A DNA stretch of 52,004 bases, from NCBI GenBank assembly GCA_019748235.1, contig JAIEPU010000175.1, positions 1 to 52,004 of the forward strand. Reading direction: 5' to 3'. The notes beneath the pieces were generated by a model. It was not told the DNA's origin, ran no database searches, and was given only the letters and a program-made list of their open reading frames with translations. Position 1 is the stretch's first letter, and every line of letters begins with the position of its first letter. The DNA is from a bacterium. GTDB lineage: Bacteria; Planctomycetota; Planctomycetia; Kolteriales; Kolteriaceae. This document shows positions 1 through 9,753 of the stretch, one piece after another. Position numbers and translations under genes: made by a program.

Positions 1-1
1 G

Positions 2-160
2 AACAGAGCCCGGCGGATGGCCAGCATCTGCCTGGTGATGTGCCTTTCGCGCGAAGCCACTCGGCTTCGAGAACGCAATAGACAACAGTATATCGCTCTC
101 TTCCTAACGCAGCAGGGCCAGACATGGTATGGGCAATCATTATTCTCTGTGCTGTCATAG
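2..160 (+). CDS. Possible C-terminal end of an upstream gene (partial)
   Basis: An open frame enters from the left edge and runs to a TAG at 158-160, overlapping the start of the next gene by 37 bases. It would encode about 52 residues, arginine/glutamine-rich, with a stretch reading RLRERNRQQYIALF. Third codon positions in its first half are GC-richer than in the alternative frame, which ends at base 90. There is too little to name a family, and the frame could be chance. Confidence 0.28.
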   Translation, partial: NRARRMASICLVMCLSREATRLRERNRQQYIALFLTQQGQTWYGQSLFSVLS

Positions 161-1170
161 GTGATGACGGACAGGCAGCTAGTACCTCTCCGCAACCAAA
201 AGCACCTCTTACTGGACTTGATGGAAAGCCTAGTACCTACAACGAGATCATTGACTCCTTGAACGAAATGTTCGGTCAGTCGATCAAACAAACAGAGATC
301 GTACCGACATGCAGCATCGAGGAAATCGCTCGCTGTGCGGAGGATTGGTATTCAAAGCTGAATAAACCGCAGATGAAATTTCGGAGCGTCGAAGAAAGCT
401 TCGCATTCAGTCGTAGTGATGGCTCGATCGAATATCGGAACCCTCCCAAACGAAGCGATCGAACGTTCGAGTTTTCTGAATTAGATCAAAAATTCAAGTG
501 CATCATGAAAAAAGTGAATCGGGGAAAGCTTGTTACCGACATCACTACTTTTGATGGATTGAGCACCAAGCAATTCAGCGACGATCAAGCAATGGGTGAT
601 CTCATAGGTATTGGAACGCGGCATCGAGATAGGTTCCCTGCCGGATATGCGGAAGGGCATCAGATGTTATCCAAAGTAGGTGTTACTGAGTACGGTGATG
701 ATAGATCCAAAGAGTCCTACAGTTACTTACCGAAGTGCCTTCGCAGTTCATTGTTCAAAGTTCAACCTTTCCTTGTCGAAGTGGACGGCGTTCAATGTAT
801 CGTGATCTCTACTGGCGCGACGACGATTTGGATCGACGATAATAAGGAATCGTTCGCCGTAAGACGCTGGTTGCAATTTGCAAGGGTGTCTGATCAACAG
901 CCACTTGCGATCTCCTGCTTCAAGGTATTTCAGCAACATCAAACAGTGAATTCTGGAGTTCGCTTCCCGTATTACACTCGCATCGCCTGCTTCGAAACCA
1001 ATCCCAAGGAGTCCCGTGGTTTCGGTAAGATCTATCTCGATCGCACCTGTATGCTCGACTCTGTCACCTTTGGTGAGGTCGCGGACGCAGACTTCTCATT
1101 CAATTTCCCGCTCGGAACATTCATTGATGACCGAGTGGAAAACAAATCTTACATGATTCCTTTGCGGTAG
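124..1170 (+). CDS. Exported protein of unknown function, LolA-like feel
   Basis: A 348-aa protein beginning with a short hydrophobic segment (residues 3-12, VWAIIILCAV) that could be a signal peptide. The body is soluble, mixed alpha/beta, with no catalytic motif I recognise. The C-terminal part ends in a FNFPLGTFIDDR stretch. That resembles the 'FPxGTxVxD' ending I associate with planctomycete secreted proteins having a LolA-like (lipoprotein-sorting) fold; this is a loose resemblance only. The ATG at 124 has an AGGG about 6 bases upstream. The next gene follows after 22 bases on the same strand, so the two are probably co-transcribed. Function is not assigned. Confidence 0.75.
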   Translation: MVWAIIILCAVIGDDGQAASTSPQPKAPLTGLDGKPSTYNEIIDSLNEMFGQSIKQTEIVPTCSIEEIARCAEDWYSKLNKPQMKFRSVEESFAFSRSDGSIEYRNPPKRSDRTFEFSELDQKFKCIMKKVNRGKLVTDITTFDGLSTKQFSDDQAMGDLIGIGTRHRDRFPAGYAEGHQMLSKVGVTEYGDDRSKESYSYLPKCLRSSLFKVQPFLVEVDGVQCIVISTGATTIWIDDNKESFAVRRWLQFARVSDQQPLAISCFKVFQQHQTVNSGVRFPYYTRIACFETNPKESRGFGKIYLDRTCMLDSVTFGEVADADFSFNFPLGTFIDDRVENKSYMIPLR

Positions 1171-1192
1171 TGTTCAGGCGAGCAAGCAAACG

Positions 1193-4141
1193 GTGGCCAA
1201 TACGGTAAATGATCTGCTACAGAATGATCCTCACGCGCGCGTTGATCGCCTCCTCACCGTCGCCAGCCTTGCGATTTTGCTCGGGTTTTTTGCAGCAACC
1301 ATCCTACTCTGGTGCGAGCCGTTTGCGGATTCGATCGACACGATCGGCTTACCGCTCCTTCTTGGCTATTCTGAAGCAACCGAACGACAGACCGTGACGG
1401 CCTTCGTCGGTGCCGCGCTGGTCGCTTCAATCCTATTGAATCTGTTGATTGGCCGTTTCGACGGAACACCGTGGCGATCGTGGTGTGATTTCTTCTGTTC
1501 GGCTGTCGGCACCTTCGGTTTGGCGTTTTGGCTCTCCGTTCCCATCTGGAGTCGTTTTCAGACGATCTCGTGGACTTGGATCGCGGGGCTAATCCTCGTG
1601 TTTGGGATTGCTCGACTTCTTCCTCGTTTGAATTCGCTCGCGGAAGGGTGGAGTGTCGGGACCGCGATCTGCATGTCGTCCCTTTTGGTGAGGCAGTTCT
1701 ACTTCGGAAATCATCCGCCCTCGTGGATGGGCTTGAGTTTGTCCATCATCTTGGCGGTCATGATCGAGTGGGGGTTACAGGGATTTAAAATATCGTCATC
1801 TCTCTCCATTCGATCGGGCGCGCGATGTGCGGTACTTTTTAGTCTGCTGCTTTTATCGCTTTCAAATCAGACAGTTGCTCTTCTCATTGCTCTGGTGGCT
1901 TTCGCGTTCGCTTCGAGTCGATTGATCCACTCGTGGAGCATCGAGGAACGTGTTCTAGCCGTTCTCATCTATCTCACCGGATTACTCGCCGTGCCTCAAG
2001 CACTCGGGGTCGAGGTCATCGATTCGTTGGTGATCGGTGTTTTGCTCGGTTGGCTCGTGGAGTGTTCTTTCGAAGAACGAATTCAACAGTCGTTCGCGGA
2101 TCCAGTCACGAGATTGAATTCATTATTGATTGCATCGGCCTTTGGGCTGATCCTTCACTCAACGTTACATTCGGCCTGGCTCATCGTGGCATCACTGATA
2201 GTGATCGTGATCAGTCGACTCCAAAGCACGACCCTAAGACTTATCCTTCCGTTGGTCCTCTTGGCGAGTTGCTTTCTTTTCCTTGACGTTCATCCGGGTC
2301 AAAGGTCGGTCGATCCGCTCCACGATGGACAGATCGTTTCGGCGGTCTGGCAATGGAAACAGGGGGAGATTCTCTTCGATCAAGTCTTTCCGCTTCGCCT
2401 GACTGAGTTTCTTTATTTTGCTGCTCTTGATCCGTGGGTGGGAGAGAGCCGGGCAAATTACGTGATCGCCTGTCAGATGCTCGACTTCCTGGGGCCGGTC
2501 GGTGCGTTCGCCATCGCATGGGGAATGACCCGTAGCCTTTCATGGAGTTGGATATCGGCTCTGTTTGTCGGCGCAATCCTTCCTTTCGATTATCGCGCCG
2601 GCACCTGCATGATCCTCTTGGGCATCGCCGCCTATCTTTTGCGATCTCCCGCCATTCGCGTCGTCCCTCTTTCCCTTGTCGGTCTTGCCTCGATGTGGAT
2701 GGGATATGACGCCTGGGGAACGGTAATGGGAGCGATCGGCGGTGCCATCCTGATGACACCTCCCCATGCGCCCGTCATTCCATCGCTACGAAAGAACGTT
2801 TTGAAACTGATCGTGTGCGTTGCGTGGACGCTTGGAATCTTCGTGGCAACGCTTGCGGTTTGGCAGGGATGGTCCGCTGTTGCGGCCTATTTCACACTCT
2901 TCTTGGAGTACGCGAGAGAGTATTCTGCTTTTTATGGCTATCCGGCGTTCAGAGTCTTCTCAGAGCTTCAAACGACACTGATCCCCGTTGGAATACTTCT
3001 GGGATGGGGATTAGCTTCGCTCGTTTGCAGGTGGCGGGAGATGTCGCTCACACGGCGTCGTCACCTGGTGATGCTCATCGTGTCGATGACGCTGTTTACG
3101 CAGCGGGCACTGGCTCGATCAGACTTCCAACATCTGAAAACGCTCTGGTATCCGATCGTGGTTTTCTCCCTCATCGGTCTGTTTTGGTTAATGCAGTACG
3201 TGCGCGATTATCGCTGGCGATGGAATGCGATGGAACCGTTGGTGGGTATGGTGTTGCTTGTTGTCGCGATCCATTTCTATCGAGGACCGGCCTTTCCTCC
3301 TCGTACTTGGTTTCAAGATTCGGGGATGAAACCACTGCTCCAATGGCCCGCGCCGAACCATGAGATCGCGGCTCGATTGGGACCGACCGATTCGCTTTGG
3401 GAGATACAGGATGGCCTCTGGCCGTTCACGTATCACCGGCGAAATCCGACGCGTCATGTGCTCGCGTACTGCATGGGTTGGCCGAAGGAGGCCAGTCGTG
3501 CCGTTCGTGCGATGGAAGAAGATCCGCCAAAGGTCATCTCGTTTCGGCCTTCAAATGGAATCGATCACATTTCCAGTCTGCTCTGGAATCCGGTCGTTAC
3601 GCACTTTCTCTATGAGCATTATCGTCCCGTCCTAGGTACGGACATTCTCGAGCCGAGTCCGAATCGTTGGCGCGGTTGGTCGAGAGAATATGAAGGATAC
3701 TCACCCGATTTTCACTTGCGCCGCCTACCCATTCGATGGGGGGAAAATCTCAGCCATTTTATTCCTCGCATTCTGGAGAAGTGGGTCATCGATTCGAAGA
3801 GCTCAGGGATTCGGGAAGAGGAGTTGCTGACTGCTACGATCGCGCTCCATCGAATACCGTCTCCGAGAGACCATCTGCTGCTTCGTTTGAATGTCGCATC
3901 GAATGAGGTTGATGATCCCATTCTCACCATCCGATTTGCCGGGCCTGAAGGTGGATTGGACGAAGCGAGTCGAATCGACTTTGAGGGAAAGCAGGGGAGC
4001 CGGGTCTATCTCATTCCCGTCGGGCTAAGTCCTGCATGGTCACGGCGAGAAAAAATCGCCGCCGTCAGCATATCCAGTGAAGAACTGAAATCGTGCGCCG
4101 TCGAACAAGCTGAGATCTGGGAGCTACGACCAGCGGAATAA
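1193..4141 (+). CDS. Large multipass membrane protein, GT-C glycosyltransferase-like
   Basis: A 982-aa protein starting at GTG 1193. Roughly the first 730 residues are a long series of hydrophobic helices (about 18-20 membrane segments by eye). The last ~250 residues are hydrophilic and probably extracytoplasmic. In the middle a loop carries DPLHDGQIVSAVWQWKQGE followed by DQVFPLRLTEFLYF. This resembles the acidic first-loop region of polyprenyl-phosphate-dependent GT-C glycosyltransferases, where an acidic loop binds the lipid-linked sugar. By analogy it may transfer a sugar from a lipid carrier on the outer face of the membrane, but the family match is weak and a polymerase or flippase is possible. 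It follows the gene at 124 by 22 bases. Confidence 0.78.
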   Translation: MANTVNDLLQNDPHARVDRLLTVASLAILLGFFAATILLWCEPFADSIDTIGLPLLLGYSEATERQTVTAFVGAALVASILLNLLIGRFDGTPWRSWCDFFCSAVGTFGLAFWLSVPIWSRFQTISWTWIAGLILVFGIARLLPRLNSLAEGWSVGTAICMSSLLVRQFYFGNHPPSWMGLSLSIILAVMIEWGLQGFKISSSLSIRSGARCAVLFSLLLLSLSNQTVALLIALVAFAFASSRLIHSWSIEERVLAVLIYLTGLLAVPQALGVEVIDSLVIGVLLGWLVECSFEERIQQSFADPVTRLNSLLIASAFGLILHSTLHSAWLIVASLIVIVISRLQSTTLRLILPLVLLASCFLFLDVHPGQRSVDPLHDGQIVSAVWQWKQGEILFDQVFPLRLTEFLYFAALDPWVGESRANYVIACQMLDFLGPVGAFAIAWGMTRSLSWSWISALFVGAILPFDYRAGTCMILLGIAAYLLRSPAIRVVPLSLVGLASMWMGYDAWGTVMGAIGGAILMTPPHAPVIPSLRKNVLKLIVCVAWTLGIFVATLAVWQGWSAVAAYFTLFLEYAREYSAFYGYPAFRVFSELQTTLIPVGILLGWGLASLVCRWREMSLTRRRHLVMLIVSMTLFTQRALARSDFQHLKTLWYPIVVFSLIGLFWLMQYVRDYRWRWNAMEPLVGMVLLVVAIHFYRGPAFPPRTWFQDSGMKPLLQWPAPNHEIAARLGPTDSLWEIQDGLWPFTYHRRNPTRHVLAYCMGWPKEASRAVRAMEEDPPKVISFRPSNGIDHISSLLWNPVVTHFLYEHYRPVLGTDILEPSPNRWRGWSREYEGYSPDFHLRRLPIRWGENLSHFIPRILEKWVIDSKSSGIREEELLTATIALHRIPSPRDHLLLRLNVASNEVDDPILTIRFAGPEGGLDEASRIDFEGKQGSRVYLIPVGLSPAWSRREKIAAVSISSEELKSCAVEQAEIWELRPAE

Positions 4142-4284
4142 GGACGACTGATGGAGAAAAGATCGTCCCTCGGTGACGATCCATCCGTCGGGATTTGAAC
4201 TTGATCGAACACGATTCCACGAACCTTTTGGGTCCGTCCGTGTCCGGGTAATCATCTCGATTTCTAAACGTGAGATTCTTAGCG

Positions 4285-5094
4285 ATGAGCGATAAAGCCG
4301 GCATTCGTTATTTCATTGTCGATGCGTTCACGAATCGTCCATTTCGAGGCAATCCGGCGGCGGTCATGCCCCTTGAGAACTGGAAGGATGATGAGTGGCT
4401 GCAGAACGTAGCGATGGAGATGAATCTGTCCGAGACGGCTTTTCTGGTTCCGAACGCCCGAGGCTACGACTTACGCTGGTTCACGCCGACCGTTGAAGTC
4501 GACTTGTGCGGACACGCGACGCTCGCGGCAGCGAAAGCGTTATCTGGAATCGGAAAACTGGATGCCAGTGGTAACGTTCGCTTTGCCACTCGCAGCGGTG
4601 AACTTCGAGTGCAGAGGAATGGCGATCAATTCAATCTCGATTTCCCGATCGATTCCCTGAACGACGCCGTCGCGCCCGAAGACCTTCTCCAGTCGTTGAA
4701 CATTCAAGCAGTCTCGGTAACGCGTGGGAAATTCGACTATCTCGTGGAGGTTGAGTCGGCAGAGGTCGTGCGGCGACTGACTCCCGATTTCAAACGACTT
4801 GCAATGGTGGACGCTCGCGGTGTCATTGTGACCGCACGAAGTGACGATCCGACATTTGATTTCGTCTCTCGATTCTTTGGACCACGGGCAGGCATCGATG
4901 AAGATCCCGTCACTGGGTCAGCTCATTGCACGCTCGCGGCCTATTGGGGCCGTAAACTCGGTAAGTCAAAAATGATCGGCTATCAGGCTTCGAAGAGGAG
5001 CGGAATTGTGAATGTAGAGATTCAAATGAGTCGCGTTCTGCTGGGTGGAGAAGCCGTTATCATTGCGGAGGGAATGTTGCTCGTCAATGAATGA
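4285..5094 (+). CDS. PhzF family isomerase/epimerase
   Basis: A 269-aa protein of the PhzF/diaminopimelate-epimerase fold. Seen: YFIVDAFTNRPFRGNPAAV at the N-terminus, MEMNLSETAF containing the conserved catalytic glutamate, LRWFTPTVEVDLCGHATLAA, and DEDPVTGSAHCTLAAYWG in the second lobe. Length fits the family (260-300 aa). PhzF itself isomerises dihydrohydroxyanthranilic acid in phenazine synthesis; most homologues have no known substrate and no phenazine genes are nearby, so a specific reaction cannot be given. Start ATG 4285 is preferred because the family begins a few residues before YFIVDAFT; an in-frame GTG at 4270 is the alternative. It converges with the gene on the minus strand at 5154. 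Confidence 0.93.
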   Translation: MSDKAGIRYFIVDAFTNRPFRGNPAAVMPLENWKDDEWLQNVAMEMNLSETAFLVPNARGYDLRWFTPTVEVDLCGHATLAAAKALSGIGKLDASGNVRFATRSGELRVQRNGDQFNLDFPIDSLNDAVAPEDLLQSLNIQAVSVTRGKFDYLVEVESAEVVRRLTPDFKRLAMVDARGVIVTARSDDPTFDFVSRFFGPRAGIDEDPVTGSAHCTLAAYWGRKLGKSKMIGYQASKRSGIVNVEIQMSRVLLGGEAVIIAEGMLLVNE

Positions 5095-5153
5095 ATCGAG
5101 CGGCGAACGGACATCATCCGATGTTAGATTTCGATGTCAACTCTCCATCGACG

Positions 5154-5744
5154 TCACGATCCTTTTCTCTCCGCACCTCTTTTCCGGTAGTCTTCCTCTC
5201 CCCAAACTTGTTGATTGAAGGTTGCGGACGCTCCTCTGGGAATGGTGATCGTATTCCATTGATCACCGGCAAGGAGGCGCGCGACGAGCATGATTTGTCC
5301 CACGTGATAACAAGTGTGGGCGAGGGAACGCTGAATAGCAAGCGGCACCGTATGCACTTCGCCCCGAATCATGACAGACCTTGATAGATCTTCCGTAGTG
5401 AGAGAGCCGAGCGAGTCGAAGAGACGCTGCCAACCAAGCTCCCAATAGCTGATCACTTCATCACGACTCTTAAACGAATCGATGAACTCTTCGTCTCTAT
5501 TCCGCCATGGCTTTTCGCCGTCGGTGGTGAGGAAATCACTCCAACGAGAAAGAAGATTTCCCGCGACGTGTTTCATGATGACTGCAATTGAATTCGTGTT
5601 TGGATCGAGTGACATGTGCAGCTTGTCGTCGCGAACCTGCACGATTGCTTTGTCCGCGAACCCTTTGTTTGACCGGAAACTGGTCATCGTCGCTTCGAGA
5701 AACATCGAGCCTAGGTCGCCCGGCAGCGGGGGAATATTCGACAT
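5154..5744 (-). CDS. DinB-like DUF1572 protein
   Basis: A 196-aa protein of the DinB/YfiT four-helix-bundle superfamily, DUF1572 type. Visible marks are IAVIMKHVAGNLLSRWSDF (first metal-ligand histidine) and LAHTCYHVGQIMLVARLL (the paired HxxxH helix). These proteins bind a divalent metal and many are thiol-dependent transferases; the substrate here is unknown. The start is set by a textbook AGGAGGTG seven bases before ATG 5744; the frame is open 34 codons further upstream but has no comparable site there. It is divergent from the gene at 5964, leaving a 219-base intergenic region that should hold both promoters. The C-terminus is charged (EEDYRKRGAERKGS). Confidence 0.9.
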   Translation of the reverse strand: MSNIPPLPGDLGSMFLEATMTSFRSNKGFADKAIVQVRDDKLHMSLDPNTNSIAVIMKHVAGNLLSRWSDFLTTDGEKPWRNRDEEFIDSFKSRDEVISYWELGWQRLFDSLGSLTTEDLSRSVMIRGEVHTVPLAIQRSLAHTCYHVGQIMLVARLLAGDQWNTITIPRGASATFNQQVWGEEDYRKRGAERKGS

Positions 5745-5963
5745 AAACACCTCCTGTAGTTTCTTTATGAGATAGATGGGGCGGTCTCTGAGTTCACCTG
5801 TCCGGCTGGAATTCAGGAACTCGATGCGCGCGTGATGGCAAAGCAAGGAGCGGCATTCGAAACAGGTTGAGTGGGGAAAGTCCTTCTGATAAGATGTTCA
5901 TGTCTGCAAGTCCGGTCGCATTGTGATTGCCAATACGTCTAAACGCCATAGAAGCCCACAATC

Positions 5964-8372
5964 ATGCCGCGATATTATTACCTTCTCAACGATGTCGTTC
6001 ACGGGCCGATTGAAGTTCAGGATCTGAAGCGCCGTTTTGTCTCGGGCGAAGTCGATCAATTGGCCGCCTATGTCCGGCGCGAGGATCGAAAAGATTGGGT
6101 GCCCGCCTCTCAGCTCCGATTCAAGTCTGATCCACGAACGAAGAAAAAGGCTTCGCCTTTCTCGATCGACAGCGATGTCGAACTCGAAGAGTTGGTGGAA
6201 CTCGAGGAGATCGACGACGAACCCGCTGCCGAAATTCCGCTAAATCGGGTGCGTTCAGAGATCGAGAAACCACAACCCCGCGAGAAGAAATCGTACTCGC
6301 TCTGGAGTCCTTCCTGGTCGTCGTTTCTTAGCTTCTTCTTCACGACGGCATTCGGTTCCTACGTGCATGCGAGGAATTGGGAGATTCTGGAACATCCGCA
6401 AAAAGCTGCATTAAACATGATCTTCTTTTGGATCAGCGTGGGTTTGCTATCGGGCGAGTTGCTCCTTGGCTTGCTCAGTGGGTTCAATGTCAGCTTTGCA
6501 CGTTTGGCCTATTTCTTCGCATCGTCCAACGGCCTTCTAATCTTCATCTGGTACTTTGTCGTCGGGCGTTCTCAATCGACATACTTCAATCGCCGCTTTC
6601 CACGAGGCTATAGGCGGATCTCTTGGCGCGGGAGTTGGATCGGAATCGCTTGCGCGGTGTGGATCATTCACGGTGCAGTTCAAGTTTATTGGATACCGAA
6701 TCTCATTGGCTTATCTTTCAATTTTCAGGCACTCAAGCCCCTTCTCGCGGAACGAGGCTTTGGCGAACTCCTGTTGGCGAGAGTCGGTGTGAAGTCCACG
6801 TTTCGAGGAGAAGCTTCTCCGAAGGATCCGCCCGCTGTCCCCCCCAGCGGCGTTTTCCAATTGGTCAAGTATGATACGCCAATTGGAAAGATGTCGGCTT
6901 ATGTAACGCCAAATCCAGGGGATGGAAAGAAACACCCTGCCATCATTTGGATCGCTGGCGGTGACTGCAATGCGCTTCATCACGTTTGGGAGCCTGCATC
7001 TCCTGAGAATGATCAGACGGCGGCGGCCTATCGGAAAGCGGGCATCGTGATGATGTTCCCGTCGCTCCGAGGGGGAAACGACAATCCAGGAAAGAGGGAA
7101 TGTTTCCTGGGTGAAGTGGAAGATATTGTGAGTGCGGCGAAACACCTCGCCGCCATCAAGTATGTCGATCCTCACCGAATTTATTTGGGGGGACATAGCA
7201 CCGGCGGAACGATGGCGATGCTCGTTTCCGAGTGCACCAATCGATTTCGAGCGGTCTTTGCATTCGGACCCGCTGAGGATATTCGCGGCTATGCACACTT
7301 TATCAAAGGTATTGAGAGTCTTGATCCCCACGAGGTCAAGATTCGCTCTCCTTACTATTGGTTAAGCGAAATCAAGTCGCCTACCTTCGTGATCGAGGGT
7401 ACCAACAACGGTAATGTGGATTCCCTGTTTCGCATGTCGCAGGCATCGAAGAATCCCCAAATCCACTTCTTACCGGTTGCCGGATGTAATCACTTCGACG
7501 TATTGGCACCGTGCAATCAATTCATCGCGGAGCAGATCAACAAAGACACAGGTTATACCTGCAATATTTCGATGACGGATAGCGAGTTGGTTGAGCGCTG
7601 TTCTCGCCATCGAATGGATCAGCAGAAGATTCAATGGGAGAACGATGACGCTCGTCATCAGCAAGCGATGGCAAATCATGCGGCCAATGGAATGCCTCCG
7701 AATGGTTTTCCTCCGTTCGGCCTGCCTCAGCCGGGCAATCCAACGCCAGAGATGATGCCGCCTGGATTGAAAGTGCCTCCACCATTACCGCCGCCGCCAG
7801 CTTTACGACAGCCCCCCCCGTCACCTGCGCCGCAGTCAAAGCCGAATTCGCCAGTTCGAAGGTCCACTCCGCCGTTACCTTCTGCTCCGGGGCAGAAGGA
7901 GGACGCACCTAAGCCTTCGGCGCTGGCAAGCAGCCCCAAGCCCGCTGAAGCTTCAACGCCCCCGGGTCTCTTCAAGCCGGCGACTTTGTCGAGGGATGAC
8001 CAGATAAAGCAGATGTGCGACGAACTCAACGGCCTTGATAAATCGAATCGGACTCGAATGAAGGAACTGATCGAGGACCTCTCGAAGACGAAGGATGAGA
8101 AGGCCATTCGTCCTATCGTACGCCGAGTTGCTGATGCCTACCCGACGGCGGAACGCGCGTTGGCTCCGTTCGGGTCAGATGCAGAGAAGGTCGTTCTGGA
8201 TGAATTGAAAGACGCGAACGATGTGGAATACATTCAACGGCTGGCGGATGCCCTCGGCACCGTTGGAACGAAAGAATCCATCAGCACGCTCCGAAAGCTG
8301 ACCAAACACGAAAGCAAGTTCGTTCGATTGTCGGCCGAATCGAGCATCACCAAGATCAATCGGCAGCGCTAG
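5964..8372 (+). CDS. GYF_2 - membrane - alpha/beta hydrolase - HEAT fusion protein
   Basis: An 802-aa multi-domain protein. Residues 3-55 form a GYF_2 domain (YYYLLNDVVHGPIEVQDLKR ... WVPASQL), followed by an acidic linker. Residues ~118-250 hold about four membrane helices. Residues ~300-540 are an alpha/beta hydrolase of the prolyl-oligopeptidase/dienelactone-hydrolase type, with an HP-IIWIAGGDCN oxyanion region, nucleophile Ser412 in GHSTGG, and His510 in AGCNHFDV. The usual acid position lies in EGTNNGNVDS, where Asp486 is the nearest acidic residue, so the triad is not certain. Residues ~570-660 are proline-rich. The C-terminal ~130 residues look like HEAT repeats (FGSDAEKVVLDELKD, LADALGTVGTKESISTLRKL). 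It is probably a membrane-anchored esterase/peptidase with protein-binding ends. No operon partner is apparent. Confidence 0.85.
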   Translation: MPRYYYLLNDVVHGPIEVQDLKRRFVSGEVDQLAAYVRREDRKDWVPASQLRFKSDPRTKKKASPFSIDSDVELEELVELEEIDDEPAAEIPLNRVRSEIEKPQPREKKSYSLWSPSWSSFLSFFFTTAFGSYVHARNWEILEHPQKAALNMIFFWISVGLLSGELLLGLLSGFNVSFARLAYFFASSNGLLIFIWYFVVGRSQSTYFNRRFPRGYRRISWRGSWIGIACAVWIIHGAVQVYWIPNLIGLSFNFQALKPLLAERGFGELLLARVGVKSTFRGEASPKDPPAVPPSGVFQLVKYDTPIGKMSAYVTPNPGDGKKHPAIIWIAGGDCNALHHVWEPASPENDQTAAAYRKAGIVMMFPSLRGGNDNPGKRECFLGEVEDIVSAAKHLAAIKYVDPHRIYLGGHSTGGTMAMLVSECTNRFRAVFAFGPAEDIRGYAHFIKGIESLDPHEVKIRSPYYWLSEIKSPTFVIEGTNNGNVDSLFRMSQASKNPQIHFLPVAGCNHFDVLAPCNQFIAEQINKDTGYTCNISMTDSELVERCSRHRMDQQKIQWENDDARHQQAMANHAANGMPPNGFPPFGLPQPGNPTPEMMPPGLKVPPPLPPPPALRQPPPSPAPQSKPNSPVRRSTPPLPSAPGQKEDAPKPSALASSPKPAEASTPPGLFKPATLSRDDQIKQMCDELNGLDKSNRTRMKELIEDLSKTKDEKAIRPIVRRVADAYPTAERALAPFGSDAEKVVLDELKDANDVEYIQRLADALGTVGTKESISTLRKLTKHESKFVRLSAESSITKINRQR

Positions 8373-8459
8373 CGACTTTCCTGACAATCATCCGCGATTG
8401 GAAACAAACGAAAACGACGGCGCGGCGAGCAGCTCATCTCTAAATGGCTGATCTCACAC

Positions 8460-9518
8460 TTACTCTTCGGAGGGCAACTCCCGGCGATGAGGAGGAATCA
8501 CCTCGGGCGCGGGAGGAGCTTGCTCGCGAATGAGTTTGTCGAGTCCTTCCTTAATCGCAAGCCTGAGTTCCTTGAGGCCCTTGCCGGCGACGGCGGAAAT
8601 GGCGAGTACCGGCTGCCCGAGCATCTTGGCGAACTTCTTGCGAACAGCCGCGGGATCAGCGACATCGATCTTTGAAAGCACGAGGATCTCGGGCTTTTCG
8701 ACGAGGGCAGGGCTGTACTGCGCTAGCTCACTTCGAATCGTTTTGTAATTCTCGATGGGATCGGACTCGTCGATCGGGCTACAGTCGACCAGATGAACGA
8801 GAAGTTTTGTCCGCTCCACGTGCCGCAGGAATTCGTGGCCCAGGCCGACGCCGGCGTGTGCTCCTTCGATGAGTCCGGGAATGTCCGCGATGACGCAGCT
8901 CCGCTCCCCCTCGAGGAGACAGATCCCAAGATTCGGATACTTCGTGGTGAAAGGATAGTCGGCAATCTCTGGTGTGGCATGAGTCAAGCGGCTGAGGAGT
9001 GTTGACTTGCCGGCGTTCGGAAGTCCGATCAACCCGACATCGGCGATGACCTTGAGCTCAAGGCTGATCCATCGCTCCTCACCCGGTTGGCCTTCCTCCC
9101 ATTGACGCGGCGCGCGATTGGTCGCGGTGGCGAAGTGTGTGTTGCCCCGGCCTCCCTTGCCGCCACGAGCAATGACGACTTCATCACCGTCGCCGGAGAG
9201 GTCGCGGATCACGAACCCTTCCGCTCGGTCCTTGATGATCGTGCCGACCGGGACAGTGATGATCATGTCATGAGCTGACTTGCCCGTGCACTTCTTTCCT
9301 TGGCCTCCTTCGCCACGGTCCGCGTGCCAATGCCGTTTGAAGGAAAGTCCTGCGAGGCTGTTCGCATCGTCCGAGGCGCGGATGATAACGCTTCCGCCGG
9401 AGCCGCCATCTCCACCGTCTGGGCCGCCGCGCGGAACGAACTTCTCTCGCCGGAAGCTCATACAGCCGTCGCCGCCGTCGCCCCCCTTCACAAAGATTTC
9501 GACTCGATCAACGAACAT
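8460..9518 (-). CDS. obg: Obg family GTPase (50S assembly/stress)
   Basis: A 352-aa Obg/CgtA. The glycine-rich Obg fold occupies residues 1-160 (KGGDGGDGCMSFRREKFVP, RGGPDGGDGGSGG). The G domain shows G1 GLPNAGKS (165-172), the TTKYPNLG switch I region, G3 DIPGLIEGAHAGVGLGHEFL, G4 LSKIDV and G5 ISAVAGKG. Obg binds the 50S subunit late in assembly and links ribosome maturation to (p)ppGpp. There is no long C-terminal extension; the tail is Pro/Glu-rich. ATG 9518 has GAGG five bases upstream. It lies 235 bases downstream of rpmA on the same strand, the usual rpmA-obg order. Confidence 0.98.
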   Translation of the reverse strand: MFVDRVEIFVKGGDGGDGCMSFRREKFVPRGGPDGGDGGSGGSVIIRASDDANSLAGLSFKRHWHADRGEGGQGKKCTGKSAHDMIITVPVGTIIKDRAEGFVIRDLSGDGDEVVIARGGKGGRGNTHFATATNRAPRQWEEGQPGEERWISLELKVIADVGLIGLPNAGKSTLLSRLTHATPEIADYPFTTKYPNLGICLLEGERSCVIADIPGLIEGAHAGVGLGHEFLRHVERTKLLVHLVDCSPIDESDPIENYKTIRSELAQYSPALVEKPEILVLSKIDVADPAAVRKKFAKMLGQPVLAISAVAGKGLKELRLAIKEGLDKLIREQAPPAPEVIPPHRRELPSEE

Positions 9519-9753
9519 GAAAACCTCAGCAGTCGAGAGAGCACGGACCAGTCGCGCGAGTGATCAACCTTCGTCATTATTCCATAACAGGGTGTATGGA
9601 GCCACGAAGGAAGAGCGGCACCACGATTCAGTGCGGGGCAAGAAGCGAAGATAGCCAGCGTGACACATGGTCCAACCGCTGGCCCTTCATGGATGACGGC
9701 ACGCGAAAATGGAGGAGACACGAACACGTCTCGTGCAATGTCTCGTTCCGGAA

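Noticed and set aside
6711-7331. 206-codon minus-strand open frame
   Set aside because: Antisense to the hydrolase domain of the GYF_2 fusion; composition unlike a protein.
9488-9727. Open frame in the rpmA-obg spacer
   Set aside because: Overlaps the obg start on the same strand in another frame and has no SD.
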